64,000 nt of DNA from an uncultured Oscillospiraceae bacterium (GTDB lineage: Bacteria; Bacillota; Clostridia; Oscillospirales; Oscillospiraceae): assembly GCA_910587395.1 (NCBI GenBank), contig CAJULJ010000002.1:1-64000 (forward strand), read 5' to 3'. The translations under genes were made by a program, and so were the position numbers. How positions within the stretch are numbered: the first letter of the stretch is position 1; the number at the start of each line of letters is the position of its first letter. Under the pieces are notes generated by a model that made no database searches, was not told the origin of the DNA, and saw nothing but the letters and a program-made list of their open reading frames with translations. Of this stretch, positions 15,888 through 23,833 are shown piece by piece.

Positions 15888-17075
15888 TTGAGCAGATCAC
15901 AAACCGGACATGTCCGGCAACGAAAAAGTGGGCTTTGGGAAGGGCAGTACGTTTACCAAAAGGAACACAGGAGCATCTATGGTATAACACAAGAGGAGGT
16001 ATTACAGCAGTTGGATGAAATTATAGCATCGATCGAAAACGGAAATTACATTCGTCCAAACCAGCACACACTGATTTCCTGGCTGAGGGAATGGCTGCAT
16101 ACCTATGCCAAACCGACTTTACGGCCAGCAACATTCACAAACTATGAGGTGAACATTGAGCGGCATTTCAATACTGAGTTTGGTAAGGTCAAGCTAAAAA
16201 ACGTATCTACACGGATGCTGCAAGATTTCTTTAACGAAAAATTAGTTTCGGGCAGGGCAGATAAAAAGCCTGGCGGTCTGTCCCCAAAAACACTGAAAAA
16301 TATGCGATACATGCTTTATGTGGCACTTGACCAGGCATATTATGACCAATTGATTCCGTTCAATCCTGTCAACGGCGTGCGATTGCCGGTGCCAGAAAGT
16401 CCAGAACAACGAGTTTTAAGGCCAGAAGAAAAAGAACAGGTTTGTGCTTATGCGGCAACAATCCGAACACTTGCGGCCCAAGGGGTTGTTCTTCTTTTAA
16501 CCTGTGGGTTACGGAGAGGGGAATTGTTGGGGCTGCAATGGAAAGATGTGGATGTGGAGAATGGCATCATAAAAATCAGGCACACACTGTCCCGTCTTGA
16601 AAAATTTGATGTCACTAAGTCGGCATATCCGTATATCCAACTGGACACCTACGCACCGAAAACAAACCGAACCGCTATCTATTTAGGGCCGGTCAAGACA
16701 AGAAAAGCGGTCCGCACGATTTACCTACCGGTGCGGGCAAAGGCAGCTCTCTGTGTGATTCGTGCAATCAGCGCAGAATTTGCGAACGAAAAGCCGAACT
16801 TCAATCTCCATAATTTGGTGTTTTGCACGAAGGCGGGACATCCGCTTGACGCCAAAGTTCTTGAAGAAGGTTTTCAGAAGATTCTTGCTGAACTCCAGTT
16901 CAAGAGCGTCAACCTTCATGCAACTAGGCATACCTTCGCAACCGAGGTATTGCAAAAGACTACAGATATTATTACGGTCTCCGAAATCCTGGGGCACGCG
17001 AAGCCTTCCACCACGCTTGATATGTACGGGCATACCTTTGACGACCGGAAGCGTGCGTTGATGGAACAGATGTAG
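15888..17075 (+). CDS. int: Tyrosine recombinase / integrase of the primase-RT element
   Basis: A 395-aa integrase: N-terminal arm-binding domain (SGLWEGQYVYQKEHRSIYG), core-binding domain (HTLISWLREWLHTYAKPTLR) and catalytic domain with Arg in CGLRRGE, His and Arg in HATRHT, His in LGHAKPSTT and Tyr in LDMYGH. It sits 118 bp from the right att copy within the tRNA-fMet gene, as expected for the recombinase of this element. TTG 15888 is preferred because GAAGG precedes it and family members begin near here; ATG 15840 gives 16 more residues but would lie within the hairpin. It differs clearly from the left integrase (6280-7434) although both target the same tRNA. Confidence 0.92.
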   Translation: MSRSQTGHVRQRKSGLWEGQYVYQKEHRSIYGITQEEVLQQLDEIIASIENGNYIRPNQHTLISWLREWLHTYAKPTLRPATFTNYEVNIERHFNTEFGKVKLKNVSTRMLQDFFNEKLVSGRADKKPGGLSPKTLKNMRYMLYVALDQAYYDQLIPFNPVNGVRLPVPESPEQRVLRPEEKEQVCAYAATIRTLAAQGVVLLLTCGLRRGELLGLQWKDVDVENGIIKIRHTLSRLEKFDVTKSAYPYIQLDTYAPKTNRTAIYLGPVKTRKAVRTIYLPVRAKAALCVIRAISAEFANEKPNFNLHNLVFCTKAGHPLDAKVLEEGFQKILAELQFKSVNLHATRHTFATEVLQKTTDIITVSEILGHAKPSTTLDMYGHTFDDRKRALMEQM

Positions 17076-17160
17076 AGGCTGATTTATCAATCAAACAATG
17101 AAATACAATTCCGGTACATCGACGGTACGGGAATTTAAAGTCATGCAAAAAGTTAAGAAA

Positions 17161-17190
17161 AACCGCTGATTTCTCACGAAATCAGCGGTT
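17161..17190 (-). terminator. Terminator of the tRNA-Leu/tRNA-fMet transcript
   Basis: AACCGCTGATTTC (17161-17173), TCAC, GAAATCAGCGGTT (17178-17190): perfect 13-bp stem. On the minus strand it follows the tRNA CCA by three bases and is followed by TTTCTTAAC. It lies inside the integrated element, so the element supplies the terminator of the tRNA it disrupted. Confidence 0.85.
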
Positions 17191-17193
17191 TTA

Positions 17194-17238
17194 TGGTTGC
17201 GGGGGCCGGATTTGAACCGACGACCTTCGGGTTATGAG
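17194..17238 (-). repeat. Right attachment repeat within tRNA-fMet
   Basis: 45 bp identical to 7556-7600, running from the CCA end to the anticodon of the intact tRNA. It is the reconstituted att site (attR) of the two-gene element. Confidence 0.92.
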
Positions 17239-17270
17239 CCCGATGAGCTACCAGACTGCTCCACCCCGCG
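17194..17270 (-). tRNA. Initiator tRNA-fMet (CAT)
   Basis: A 77-nt cloverleaf with encoded CCA. Acceptor strand CGCGGGG faces CCCCGCA, giving the C1-A72 mismatch of initiator tRNAs. The anticodon stem has the GGG/CCC pairs, also an initiator mark, around the loop with anticodon CAT. The T-arm is GGTTCAAATCC. Its 3' 45 bp are the integration site of the element to the left, and the gene is intact. Confidence 0.97.
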
Positions 17271-17279
17271 ATATGAAAT

Positions 17280-17366
17280 TGGTGCCGGAGACCGGGGTCG
17301 AACCGGCACGGGATCGCTCCCACGGGATTTTAAGTCCCGGGCGTCTGCCAATTCCGCCACTCCGGC
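17280..17366 (-). tRNA. tRNA-Leu (TAA)
   Basis: An 87-nt class II tRNA with a long variable arm and encoded CCA. The anticodon stem CGGGA/TCCCG closes a CTTAAAA loop, anticodon TAA. It lies 9 bp upstream of tRNA-fMet on the same strand, so the two are cotranscribed. Confidence 0.97.
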
Positions 17367-17512
17367 TTGTCAAGGCTAGACTATGATAGCACGTTTTGCA
17401 GGCCATGTCAACCCCTATTTCTCCGCTCAAGGAGTTCTTTTTTTGCCGAACGTCCGGCACTTGACGAATTGGGCCAAATATGCCAAACTATCACTGTAAG
17501 GAGGCGTTCCCT

Positions 17513-18016
17513 ATGCACAATGAGCTGACCGAAAAGGACATTGAGCTGATGCGTCAGGAGCTGGAGTACCGCAGGACGGTTTTGCGACCCCAACTCATTG
17601 AAGACGTGCAGACAGCCCGTGCCTTCGGTGATTTAAGCGAAAATTTTGAATATAAGGCGGCAAAGAGGGACAAAAACCGCAACGACAGCCGCTGCCGTTA
17701 TCTGGAAAGCATGATCAAAACCGCCGTGGTCATTTCCGGTGACTCCGCCGAGGGTACCGTGGGGCTGTACGACAAAGTCACCTTCTATGTGGAGGAGGAC
17801 GATGAGACCGTCACCTGCCAGATTGTCACCACCATGCGCCAGGACGCGCTGAAAAACCTCATCAGCAAGGAGTCTCCGGTGGGCAAAGCCGTGCTGGGCC
17901 GCCAGGTGGGTGAGCGTGTGACAGTGCAGGTCAACGACAGCTACAGCTATGACGTGATCATCCAGTCAATTGAACCCGGCGAAGATACGGGAGAGGCTCC
18001 GTTGGTGGGTTTTTGA
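17513..18016 (+). CDS. greA: GreA/GreB-family transcription elongation factor
   Basis: A 167-aa protein. The N-terminal coiled coil (ELTEKDIELMRQELEYRR...FGDLSENFEYKAAKRDK) carries the acidic tip typical of Gre factors (D-L-S-E-N), which enters the RNA polymerase secondary channel and stimulates cleavage of backtracked RNA. The C-terminal FKBP-like domain (DKVTFYVEEDDE...SPVGKAVLGRQVGERV) binds polymerase. ATG 17513 follows AAGGAGG at 17498-17504. It could be a Gre paralogue rather than the main GreA, since the Gly-Ile-Thr start motif is not seen. Confidence 0.85.
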   Translation: MHNELTEKDIELMRQELEYRRTVLRPQLIEDVQTARAFGDLSENFEYKAAKRDKNRNDSRCRYLESMIKTAVVISGDSAEGTVGLYDKVTFYVEEDDETVTCQIVTTMRQDALKNLISKESPVGKAVLGRQVGERVTVQVNDSYSYDVIIQSIEPGEDTGEAPLVGF

Positions 18017-18082
18017 CACGGTACCGGGCCGGATATTTGATTTGTAAGTGCGCACCGCGCTTTTGTAAAGGAGATGGAGCGA

Positions 18083-19531
18083 ATGAACCGCACCACCCCT
18101 CGACGCAATGCGATCCTGCTGCCGACGGCGGCCCTGTTCGGACTGGCACTGGTCGTCTTTGGCTTCTGTCAGGCGTCTTTGTCTGAGATATTGTCCGGCC
18201 TGTATACCATTTTTGAGATGGAGGATGTACTCATCACCGATTACATCGCCGTGGCGGGAATCGGCGCCGCCTTTACCAACGCGGGGCTGGTCACTTTGGC
18301 GAGTACGGTCATACTCCAGGCGTGGGATAAATCGCCCAACGGAGCCACCATGGTCACCATCGGGCTGATGTCCGGATTCTCTCTGTTTGGCAAGAATCTG
18401 GTCAACATGTGGCCCTGCTTTTTTGGGACGGTGCTCTACGCCCTTGTGAAGCGGGAGAGCTTTACAAAGCATGTCAACCTAGCGCTCCGGGGTACCGCTC
18501 TGGCTCCCATGGTGAGTTTCATGACGGTGCGTTTCAGCCCCTGGCTGGGGATCGCGGTGGGGCTGTTGGTGGGGTTTCTGCTGCCTCCGGTGGCGGAGCA
18601 CGCCCACCGGGTGCAGAACGGCATGAATTTGTACAGCGTGGGCTTTTCCTGCGGGCTGCTGGCTATGATGATGGTGCCCGCCTTCAAGGCTTTCGGCCTG
18701 GACCCAGCCTCCGCCCGCTACTGGTCCACTGGGAATAATCTGCGGCTGGGACTGGCGCTGACGGCGCTGTGCATGGTGTTTATCCTGGGCGGATTGGCCC
18801 GGGGACCCAAGCGGGTGCTGGTCAAGTACTGGGCACTGCTGCGCACCTCCGGACGGGTGCCCAGCGACTACGTGCGCACCTTCACCCCGGGCCCGGTGCT
18901 GGTGAACATGGGGGTGAACGGCCTGATTGCGACCGGTTATATCCTGTTCACCGGCGGCGACCTGAATGGAGCCACCATCGGCGCCATTTTCACCATCATC
19001 GGCTTCTCCGGTTACGGAAAGCATGCGTTCAACATTGTCCCCGTCATGGCGGGGGTGCTGTTGGGCAGCCTGACCAACCATGTGGACCCCAACAGCAGTT
19101 CCCTCCAGCTGGCGGGACTGTTCGGCACCACGCTGGCCCCCTTTGCGGGGGTGTTCGGCTGGCCCTTCGGGGTGCTGGCGGGGTTGATCCACTCGTCGGT
19201 GGTGCTCCACGCGGGGCTGCCTCTGGAGGGGATGAACCTCTACAACAACGGCTTCTCCGGGGGCTTGGTGGCCATCGTGCTCTACCCCATTCTCACGGCG
19301 CTGGTGGAGAGCCGCCGGCCGGTGCTTCTGGAGGAGGACCTGTTTGCCATGTTTGCCTCGGACGCCCCCCAGCCCCTGGAGGAGCTGCCGGGGAAGGAGA
19401 AGCGGCTGGGCAGGGACCGGCGGTCCGGCGCAGAGCGGCGGGTCGGGAACAAGGAGTGGAGCGAAGAGGACCGGCGGTCCGGTAACGACCGGCGGACCGG
19501 TGAAGACCGGCGGTCCGGCGAAAAGGAATAG
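18083..19531 (+). CDS. DUF1576 membrane protein with charged repeat tail
   Basis: A 482-aa polytopic protein with about 10-12 hydrophobic segments and two similar halves (TIGLMSGFSLFGKNLVNMWPC and IIGFSGYGKHAFNIVPVM), the pattern of the DUF1576 family, whose function is unknown. ATG 18083 is chosen because AAAGGAG at 18067-18073 would touch the alternative ATG 18074. The last 40 residues form a polar tail with repeated D/E-R-R-S/T-G units (DRRSGAERR, EDRRSGNDRRTGEDRRSGE), presumably cytoplasmic. A terminator (19534-19560) follows directly. Confidence 0.8.
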   Translation: MNRTTPRRNAILLPTAALFGLALVVFGFCQASLSEILSGLYTIFEMEDVLITDYIAVAGIGAAFTNAGLVTLASTVILQAWDKSPNGATMVTIGLMSGFSLFGKNLVNMWPCFFGTVLYALVKRESFTKHVNLALRGTALAPMVSFMTVRFSPWLGIAVGLLVGFLLPPVAEHAHRVQNGMNLYSVGFSCGLLAMMMVPAFKAFGLDPASARYWSTGNNLRLGLALTALCMVFILGGLARGPKRVLVKYWALLRTSGRVPSDYVRTFTPGPVLVNMGVNGLIATGYILFTGGDLNGATIGAIFTIIGFSGYGKHAFNIVPVMAGVLLGSLTNHVDPNSSSLQLAGLFGTTLAPFAGVFGWPFGVLAGLIHSSVVLHAGLPLEGMNLYNNGFSGGLVAIVLYPILTALVESRRPVLLEEDLFAMFASDAPQPLEELPGKEKRLGRDRRSGAERRVGNKEWSEEDRRSGNDRRTGEDRRSGEKE

Positions 19532-19533
19532 GA

Positions 19534-19560
19534 GAAGCCCCGGCCAACGGCCGGGGCTTC
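19534..19560. terminator. Terminator between DUF1576 and chromate-transporter genes
   Basis: GAAGCCCCGGCC (19534-19545), AAC, GGCCGGGGCTTC (19549-19560): perfect 12-bp stem between convergent genes. T-runs are short on both sides. Confidence 0.75.
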
Positions 19561-19565
19561 TGCGT

Positions 19566-20156
19566 TTACATTTGAAAAATAATCCCGGCTAAAGCCGCCA
19601 GCCCGATGAAGCAGATGGGGTGCAGCTTTTTCAGCGGCGAGAACTTTACCAGCACAAAGATGACAACAGCCAGTATAATGGCGGGCCAGTAGAACGGCTC
19701 ATACTTGGGCACCACCAAGCCGGGGGCCATCTCCGGCCCAGCAACCTCATGGAACATCAGCGCGATTTTTGCCACCTGGAGGAGCGCCGCAGTAATGAGG
19801 GCCACCGACGCGGCCCGCAGTCCGTAGAACACCGCGTCCACCGCCTTGGACTGGCGGAACTTCTGGAGAAATTCAGCGATGATGAGGATGATGACGATGG
19901 AGGGGAAGACGAGTCCCAAGGTGGCGATGACGCCCCCCGGCACTCCGGCGGTATGGAAGCCCACGTAGGTGGCCATATTCACCCCCATGGGGCCGGGGGT
20001 GGACTCGGAGATGGCGATCATGTTGGCCAGATCGCCGGGGGCAAACCAGCCCGTGCGCTCCCCCAGGTCGGTGAGGAAGGGGATGGTGGCCAGGCCCCCG
20101 CCCACGGAGAACAGCCCCACCCGGCAGAATTCCAGGAACAGTTGGACGAGTATCAT
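19566..20156 (-). CDS. Chromate transporter subunit, second of pair
   Basis: A 196-aa membrane protein of the short-chain CHR family. The conserved front reads FLEFCRVGLFSVGGGLATIPFL and is followed by AISESTPGPMGVNMATYVG and GLVFPSIVI. Members of this family work as pairs of six-helix subunits and export chromate or carry other anions; substrate here is unknown. Its ATG (20156) overlaps the stop of the preceding subunit gene by 4 bp. Paired and cotranscribed with 20153-20746 and nadE. Confidence 0.88.
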   Translation of the reverse strand: MILVQLFLEFCRVGLFSVGGGLATIPFLTDLGERTGWFAPGDLANMIAISESTPGPMGVNMATYVGFHTAGVPGGVIATLGLVFPSIVIILIIAEFLQKFRQSKAVDAVFYGLRAASVALITAALLQVAKIALMFHEVAGPEMAPGLVVPKYEPFYWPAIILAVVIFVLVKFSPLKKLHPICFIGLAALAGIIFQM

Positions 20157-20746
20157 TTCTTGAGCCCCCCTTTCGCCCAGCGGACGCACAGCCCCGCCAC
20201 CCCGGCGGCGACCACCAGGAATACCGGGGACATCACGAAGCCCAGCACCTGCCCCAGGGCCCCTTGGGGCAGGGAGAAAAAGGTGCCATACCCGGCCAAC
20301 ACCAGAACCACGGCGTAGATGATCCGGGTGGGCCAGTCGATGACGGCGTTTTTGAACAGCTTGATGACGCTGGAAGCGATCAGCGCCACCACCCCGGCCC
20401 GGACGCCGTTGAAAGCGTGGGCCACGAACTCCAGGTGCATGAAGTTTTGCAGGAAAGCGGCGATGACCATGATGATGGCCAAGGAGGGGAACACCAGCCC
20501 CAGGGTAGCCATCACGCCGCCCGCGACGCCCGCCTGGCTGCGGCCTACGAAGGTGGCGGTGTTCACCGCGATGATGCCGGGGGTGCATTGGCCCACGGCG
20601 TAGTAATCGGCCAGTTCGCCCTCGGTGGCCCATTTTTTGTTTTCCACCAGCTCCCGCTGGAGAATGGGCAGCATGGCGTAGCCGCCGCCAAAGGTGCACA
20701 CGCCGATGCGGGCGAAGGTGAGAAACAAATCAAGCAGTAAGTTCAT
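20153..20746 (-). CDS. Chromate transporter subunit, first of pair
   Basis: A 197-aa short-chain CHR protein, homologous to its downstream neighbour: FLTFARIGVCTFGGGYAMLP, then AVGQCTPGIIAVNTATFVG and LVFPSLAIIM. The GGG and P-G motifs of the family are intact. It starts 4 bp inside the end of nadE and ends 4 bp inside the next subunit, so the three genes are translationally coupled. The link between NAD synthesis and an anion transporter is positional only. Confidence 0.88.
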   Translation of the reverse strand: MNLLLDLFLTFARIGVCTFGGGYAMLPILQRELVENKKWATEGELADYYAVGQCTPGIIAVNTATFVGRSQAGVAGGVMATLGLVFPSLAIIMVIAAFLQNFMHLEFVAHAFNGVRAGVVALIASSVIKLFKNAVIDWPTRIIYAVVLVLAGYGTFFSLPQGALGQVLGFVMSPVFLVVAAGVAGLCVRWAKGGLKK

Positions 20747-22680
20747 TCAAGTCCCTCCAATTCATCCAGCCACAGCTTTGCCGCCGCGTCGCTGGGCATC
20801 CGCCAGTCTCCCCGGGGGGAGAGGGTCACCGACCCCACCTTGGGCCCGTCGGGCAGGCAGGAGCGCTTGAACTGCTGGGAGAAGAAGCGGCGGTAGAAAT
20901 TTTTCAGCCATTTCAGCAGGGTTTCCCGGTCGTAGCGGTCCCCCAGGGCGTGCACGGCAAGACGGAACACTTTGCGGGGCGGAAAGCCCCAGCGGACGGC
21001 ATAATAAAGATAGAAGTCATGCAGCTCATAGGGTCCCACCAAATCCTCAGTCCGCTGAGAAATCTCCCCGTCCTTGGGAGGCAGCAGCTCGGGGGAGACG
21101 GGGGTGTCCAGAATGTCCTGGAGCACATCTCCGATGCGCCCGCCCATGCGGTTCGCCTCGTAGGCCACCAGATGGCGCACCAGCGTCTTGGGGATGGAGG
21201 CGTTGACGGCGTACATGGACATGTGGTCCCCGTTGTAGGTGGCCCAGCCCAGGGCCAGCTCGGACAGGTCTCCGGTGCCGATGACCAGCCCGCCCCGCTG
21301 GTTGGCCAGGTCCATAAGCACCTGGGTGCGCTCCCGGGCCTGGGCGTTCTCAAAGGTGACGGACTGGTCCTCCATGGACTGTCCGATGTCGGCAAAATGC
21401 TGCTTGACCGCGTCGCCGATGTTCACCTCCCGGAAGTCCGTCCCCAGCTCCAGGGCGAGGACCTCCGCGTTGGAGCGGGTGCGGCGTGTGGTGCCGAAGC
21501 AGGGCATGGTGACGGCTAAAATTCCTTTCCGGTCCCGGCCCAGCATATCAAAGGCTTTGGCGGTGATGAGGATGGCCAGGGTGGAGTCCAGCCCGCCGGA
21601 CAGGCCCACCACGGCGCAGGAGGCGTTGGTGTGCTCCAGCCGCTTCTTGAGGCCCAGGGCGGCGATGGTCAAAATCTCCTCGCACCGCTCCGCCCGGTGG
21701 GTTTCGTCCGCCGGGATAAAGGGAGTGGGGGAAATGGGGCGGGTGAGTGTGGTGTCAGCCATGTCCAGAGAGAAGGGAGTACGCCCAATGCCCAGTGCGT
21801 GAGCGGCCTCTATGGGGGTCTGGGGGATGGGAGTAAAGGTATTGATGCGCTGGCGTTCGTGGACCAGCCTGTTCACGTCAATTTCTGCGGCTGTCAACCC
21901 GGCGCCAAAACGTTTCTCCGTTAGCGGGGTCCCATTTTCCGCCACTATGTTATGTCCGGAGAAAACCAGGTCGGTGGAGGATTCACCCGTCCCGGCGTCG
22001 GCATAAACATAGCCGCACAAGCACCGGGCAGACTGGCCTGTGACCAGAGAACGGCGGTAATCGGCCTTACCCGCCACCTCATCGGAAGCGGATAAATTCA
22101 GAATGAGGGTGGCGCCGCACCGGGCCAGAGCGGTGGAGGGCGGTTCGGGCGCCCACAAATCCTCACACAACTCCACGCCCACTACCAAATTGGGCAGGCT
22201 TTCACACTCAAAAACCGAGTGGGGGTAAAAACAGACGTATTGTCCGCATAGTTCAATGGCGGCGTCAATTTCGCAGCCAGAGGTAAACCAGCGCCCCTCG
22301 TAGAACTCCCCATAGTTGGGGATATAGGTCTTGGGGACCAGCCCCAGAATGGAGCCTTTTTGTATTACTACGGCACAATTATACAGCTTGTTGTCCCAGC
22401 GGCTGCGCACCGGCATCCCCAGCGCCGTGAGCAGGTCCAATTCTGCCGTCTCCGTCAAAATGCGCTCCAGAGCCCGCTCCGCCCCATCCAGCAGGGTGGG
22501 CTGTAAAAACAGGTCCCCGCAGGTGTACCCGGTGACGCACAGCTCCGGCAAGGCCAGCACCTTTACTCCCTGTACCGCCGCTTCCTTCATCAGCGCGATG
22601 ATCTGCCCTGCGTTGTAGCCGCAGTCCGCTACCCGTATCTTCGGTGTGCCCGCCGCCACCTTTACAAAGCCGTCCTTCAT
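20743..22680 (-). CDS. nadE: Glutamine-dependent NAD+ synthetase
   Basis: A 645-aa two-domain enzyme making NAD+ from nicotinic acid adenine dinucleotide, ATP and glutamine. The N-terminal nitrilase-type glutaminase has VLALPELCVTGY (Glu), LVPKTYIPNY (Lys) and VGVELCEDLW (Cys). The C-terminal synthetase has the ATP pyrophosphatase P-loop VVGLSGGLDSTLA, then GTGDLSELALGWATYNGDHM. Length is normal for the glutamine-dependent form. AAGGGGG precedes the ATG. It is the first gene of a three-gene minus-strand unit with two CHR transporter genes. Confidence 0.95.
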   Translation of the reverse strand: MKDGFVKVAAGTPKIRVADCGYNAGQIIALMKEAAVQGVKVLALPELCVTGYTCGDLFLQPTLLDGAERALERILTETAELDLLTALGMPVRSRWDNKLYNCAVVIQKGSILGLVPKTYIPNYGEFYEGRWFTSGCEIDAAIELCGQYVCFYPHSVFECESLPNLVVGVELCEDLWAPEPPSTALARCGATLILNLSASDEVAGKADYRRSLVTGQSARCLCGYVYADAGTGESSTDLVFSGHNIVAENGTPLTEKRFGAGLTAAEIDVNRLVHERQRINTFTPIPQTPIEAAHALGIGRTPFSLDMADTTLTRPISPTPFIPADETHRAERCEEILTIAALGLKKRLEHTNASCAVVGLSGGLDSTLAILITAKAFDMLGRDRKGILAVTMPCFGTTRRTRSNAEVLALELGTDFREVNIGDAVKQHFADIGQSMEDQSVTFENAQARERTQVLMDLANQRGGLVIGTGDLSELALGWATYNGDHMSMYAVNASIPKTLVRHLVAYEANRMGGRIGDVLQDILDTPVSPELLPPKDGEISQRTEDLVGPYELHDFYLYYAVRWGFPPRKVFRLAVHALGDRYDRETLLKWLKNFYRRFFSQQFKRSCLPDGPKVGSVTLSPRGDWRMPSDAAAKLWLDELEGLE

Positions 22681-22990
22681 AAACCGGCCCCCTTAAAAAG
22701 TAAATATGTTTTATTGTGTCTTTCAGAACGCGCGTGTTTTCGCTGCCGAACGGTCCCGCTCGTTGACCGCTCGGTCTGTCAGCGGTCTGGAGGTTCTTTT
22801 TCGGTTCCTTTTTTTTGGCAGGAAAAAGGAACAGCGGTATTTTACCCCAATTCCGCCAAAAATGCAACGGGGGCGGATGGGAAGCTCAGCGTCTTTTTTG
22901 AGGAATTTATATCATGTTCATTGATTTCTGCCGGAAAATGGTGTAAACTAAAGTGCTTACACAAAAATACTACCATAGGAGGCTGCCACC
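22681..22990. other. Intergenic region with a dispersed-repeat-like stretch
   Basis: About 310 bp between divergent nadE and the nucleoside phosphorylase gene. At 22773-22840 a stretch GTCAGCGGTCTGGAGG, TTCTTTTTC..., CAGGAAAAAGGAAC resembles 31045-31100 (see findings). The phosphorylase promoter is at 22921-22949. No coding frame is convincing and no purine riboswitch was seen. Confidence 0.5.
22921..22949 (+). promoter_or_regulatory. Promoter of the purine-salvage genes
   Basis: TTGATT (22921-22926), 17-base spacer, TAAACT (22944-22949), 41 bp before the ATG; AGGAGG ribosome site at about 22977-22982. Confidence 0.55.
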
Positions 22991-23815
22991 ATGGCGTATA
23001 CATTTGCACAATATCAGGAGAGCGCTGATTACATTAAGGAAAAAATCGGAGGATTTATCCCCAAAGTTGCCATGGTGCTGGGCTCCGGCCTGGGCTTTCT
23101 GGGCGACGTGGTGGAAAATCCCACCGCCATTCCCTACGGCGAGATCCCCCACTTCAAGGCGTCCACCGCCCCCGGCCACAAGGGACAGCTGGTGTTCGGC
23201 GTGCTGGCGGGGAAGAACGTGGCCGTCATGCAGGGCCGGATGCACCACTACGAGGGCTACGGCTACGACGACGTGTCCTACGCCGTGCGGGTCCTGCGGC
23301 TGCTGGGCTGCGACACCCTCATCGTCACCAACGCCGCCGGCTGCGTGCGCACCGACTGGCAGGCGGGGGATTTGATGCTCATCACCGACCAGATCAAAAT
23401 GTTCTCCGAGTCTCCGCTGCGGGGGGCCAACATCCCCGAGTTCGGCGTGCGATTCCCCGACGCCTCCCACCTGTACACCCCCAGGCTCCAGCAGATCGCC
23501 CGGGAGACGGCGGCGGATATGTTCATCACCCTGCGGGAGGGCGTGTACTTCTACTGCTACGGTCCCCAGTACGAGACGCCCGCCGAAATCCGCGCGGCCC
23601 GCATCCTGGGCGGCGACGCGGTGGGCATGTCCACCGCCCCGGAGGCCATCGCGGCGGGCCACTGCGGCATGGAGATTCTGGGCTTCACCCTGCTGTCCAA
23701 CATGGCGGCGGGCATTCTGGACCAGCCCCTCAGCGAAAAAGAGGTGCTGGACGCCGCCGAGGCCGCCAAGGACAAATTTTCCCGGCTGGTGCTGGGCTGC
23801 CTGAGAAAACTGTAA
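22991..23815 (+). CDS. punA: Purine-nucleoside phosphorylase
   Basis: A 274-aa trimeric-type enzyme (PNP/MTAP superfamily) that phosphorolyses guanosine, inosine and deoxy forms to base and (deoxy)ribose-1-phosphate. Signature stretches: VAMVLGSGLGFLGD (phosphate loop), QGRMHHYEGY, LIVTNAAGCV, GVYFYCYGPQYETPAEIR and DAVGMSTAPEAIAA, all in the usual order. Length matches the family. It starts a two-gene purine-salvage unit: the next gene, a deaminase, begins 18 bp after its stop behind GGAGG. Confidence 0.95.
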   Translation: MAYTFAQYQESADYIKEKIGGFIPKVAMVLGSGLGFLGDVVENPTAIPYGEIPHFKASTAPGHKGQLVFGVLAGKNVAVMQGRMHHYEGYGYDDVSYAVRVLRLLGCDTLIVTNAAGCVRTDWQAGDLMLITDQIKMFSESPLRGANIPEFGVRFPDASHLYTPRLQQIARETAADMFITLREGVYFYCYGPQYETPAEIRAARILGGDAVGMSTAPEAIAAGHCGMEILGFTLLSNMAAGILDQPLSEKEVLDAAEAAKDKFSRLVLGCLRKL

Positions 23816-23833
23816 TTTTAGGAGGGGTTTCTC

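Larger units (their letters stand above)
7556..17238. mobile_element. Two-gene integrated element in tRNA-fMet carrying the primase-RT-nitrilase gene
   Basis: It is bounded by exact 45-bp repeats of the tRNA-fMet 3' half. Inside are arm-site-like repeats (7613-7697), the giant gene (7980-15446, minus), an A/T-rich control region (15447-15887) and a tyrosine integrase (15888-17075) next to the right repeat. Apart from a 37-codon open frame there are no other genes: no relaxase, replication, capsid or transfer genes. The interior is visibly richer in A/T than the flanking chromosome, which points to horizontal acquisition. The recombination limits are clear from the sequence; mobility today is inference. 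Confidence 0.88.

Noticed and set aside
17197..17379. Small frames across the tRNA genes
   Set aside because: They coincide with tRNA-fMet and tRNA-Leu, which explain the sequence fully.
22681..22990. Purine riboswitch before the nucleoside phosphorylase gene
   Set aside because: The conserved purine-aptamer core and loop sequences were not found.
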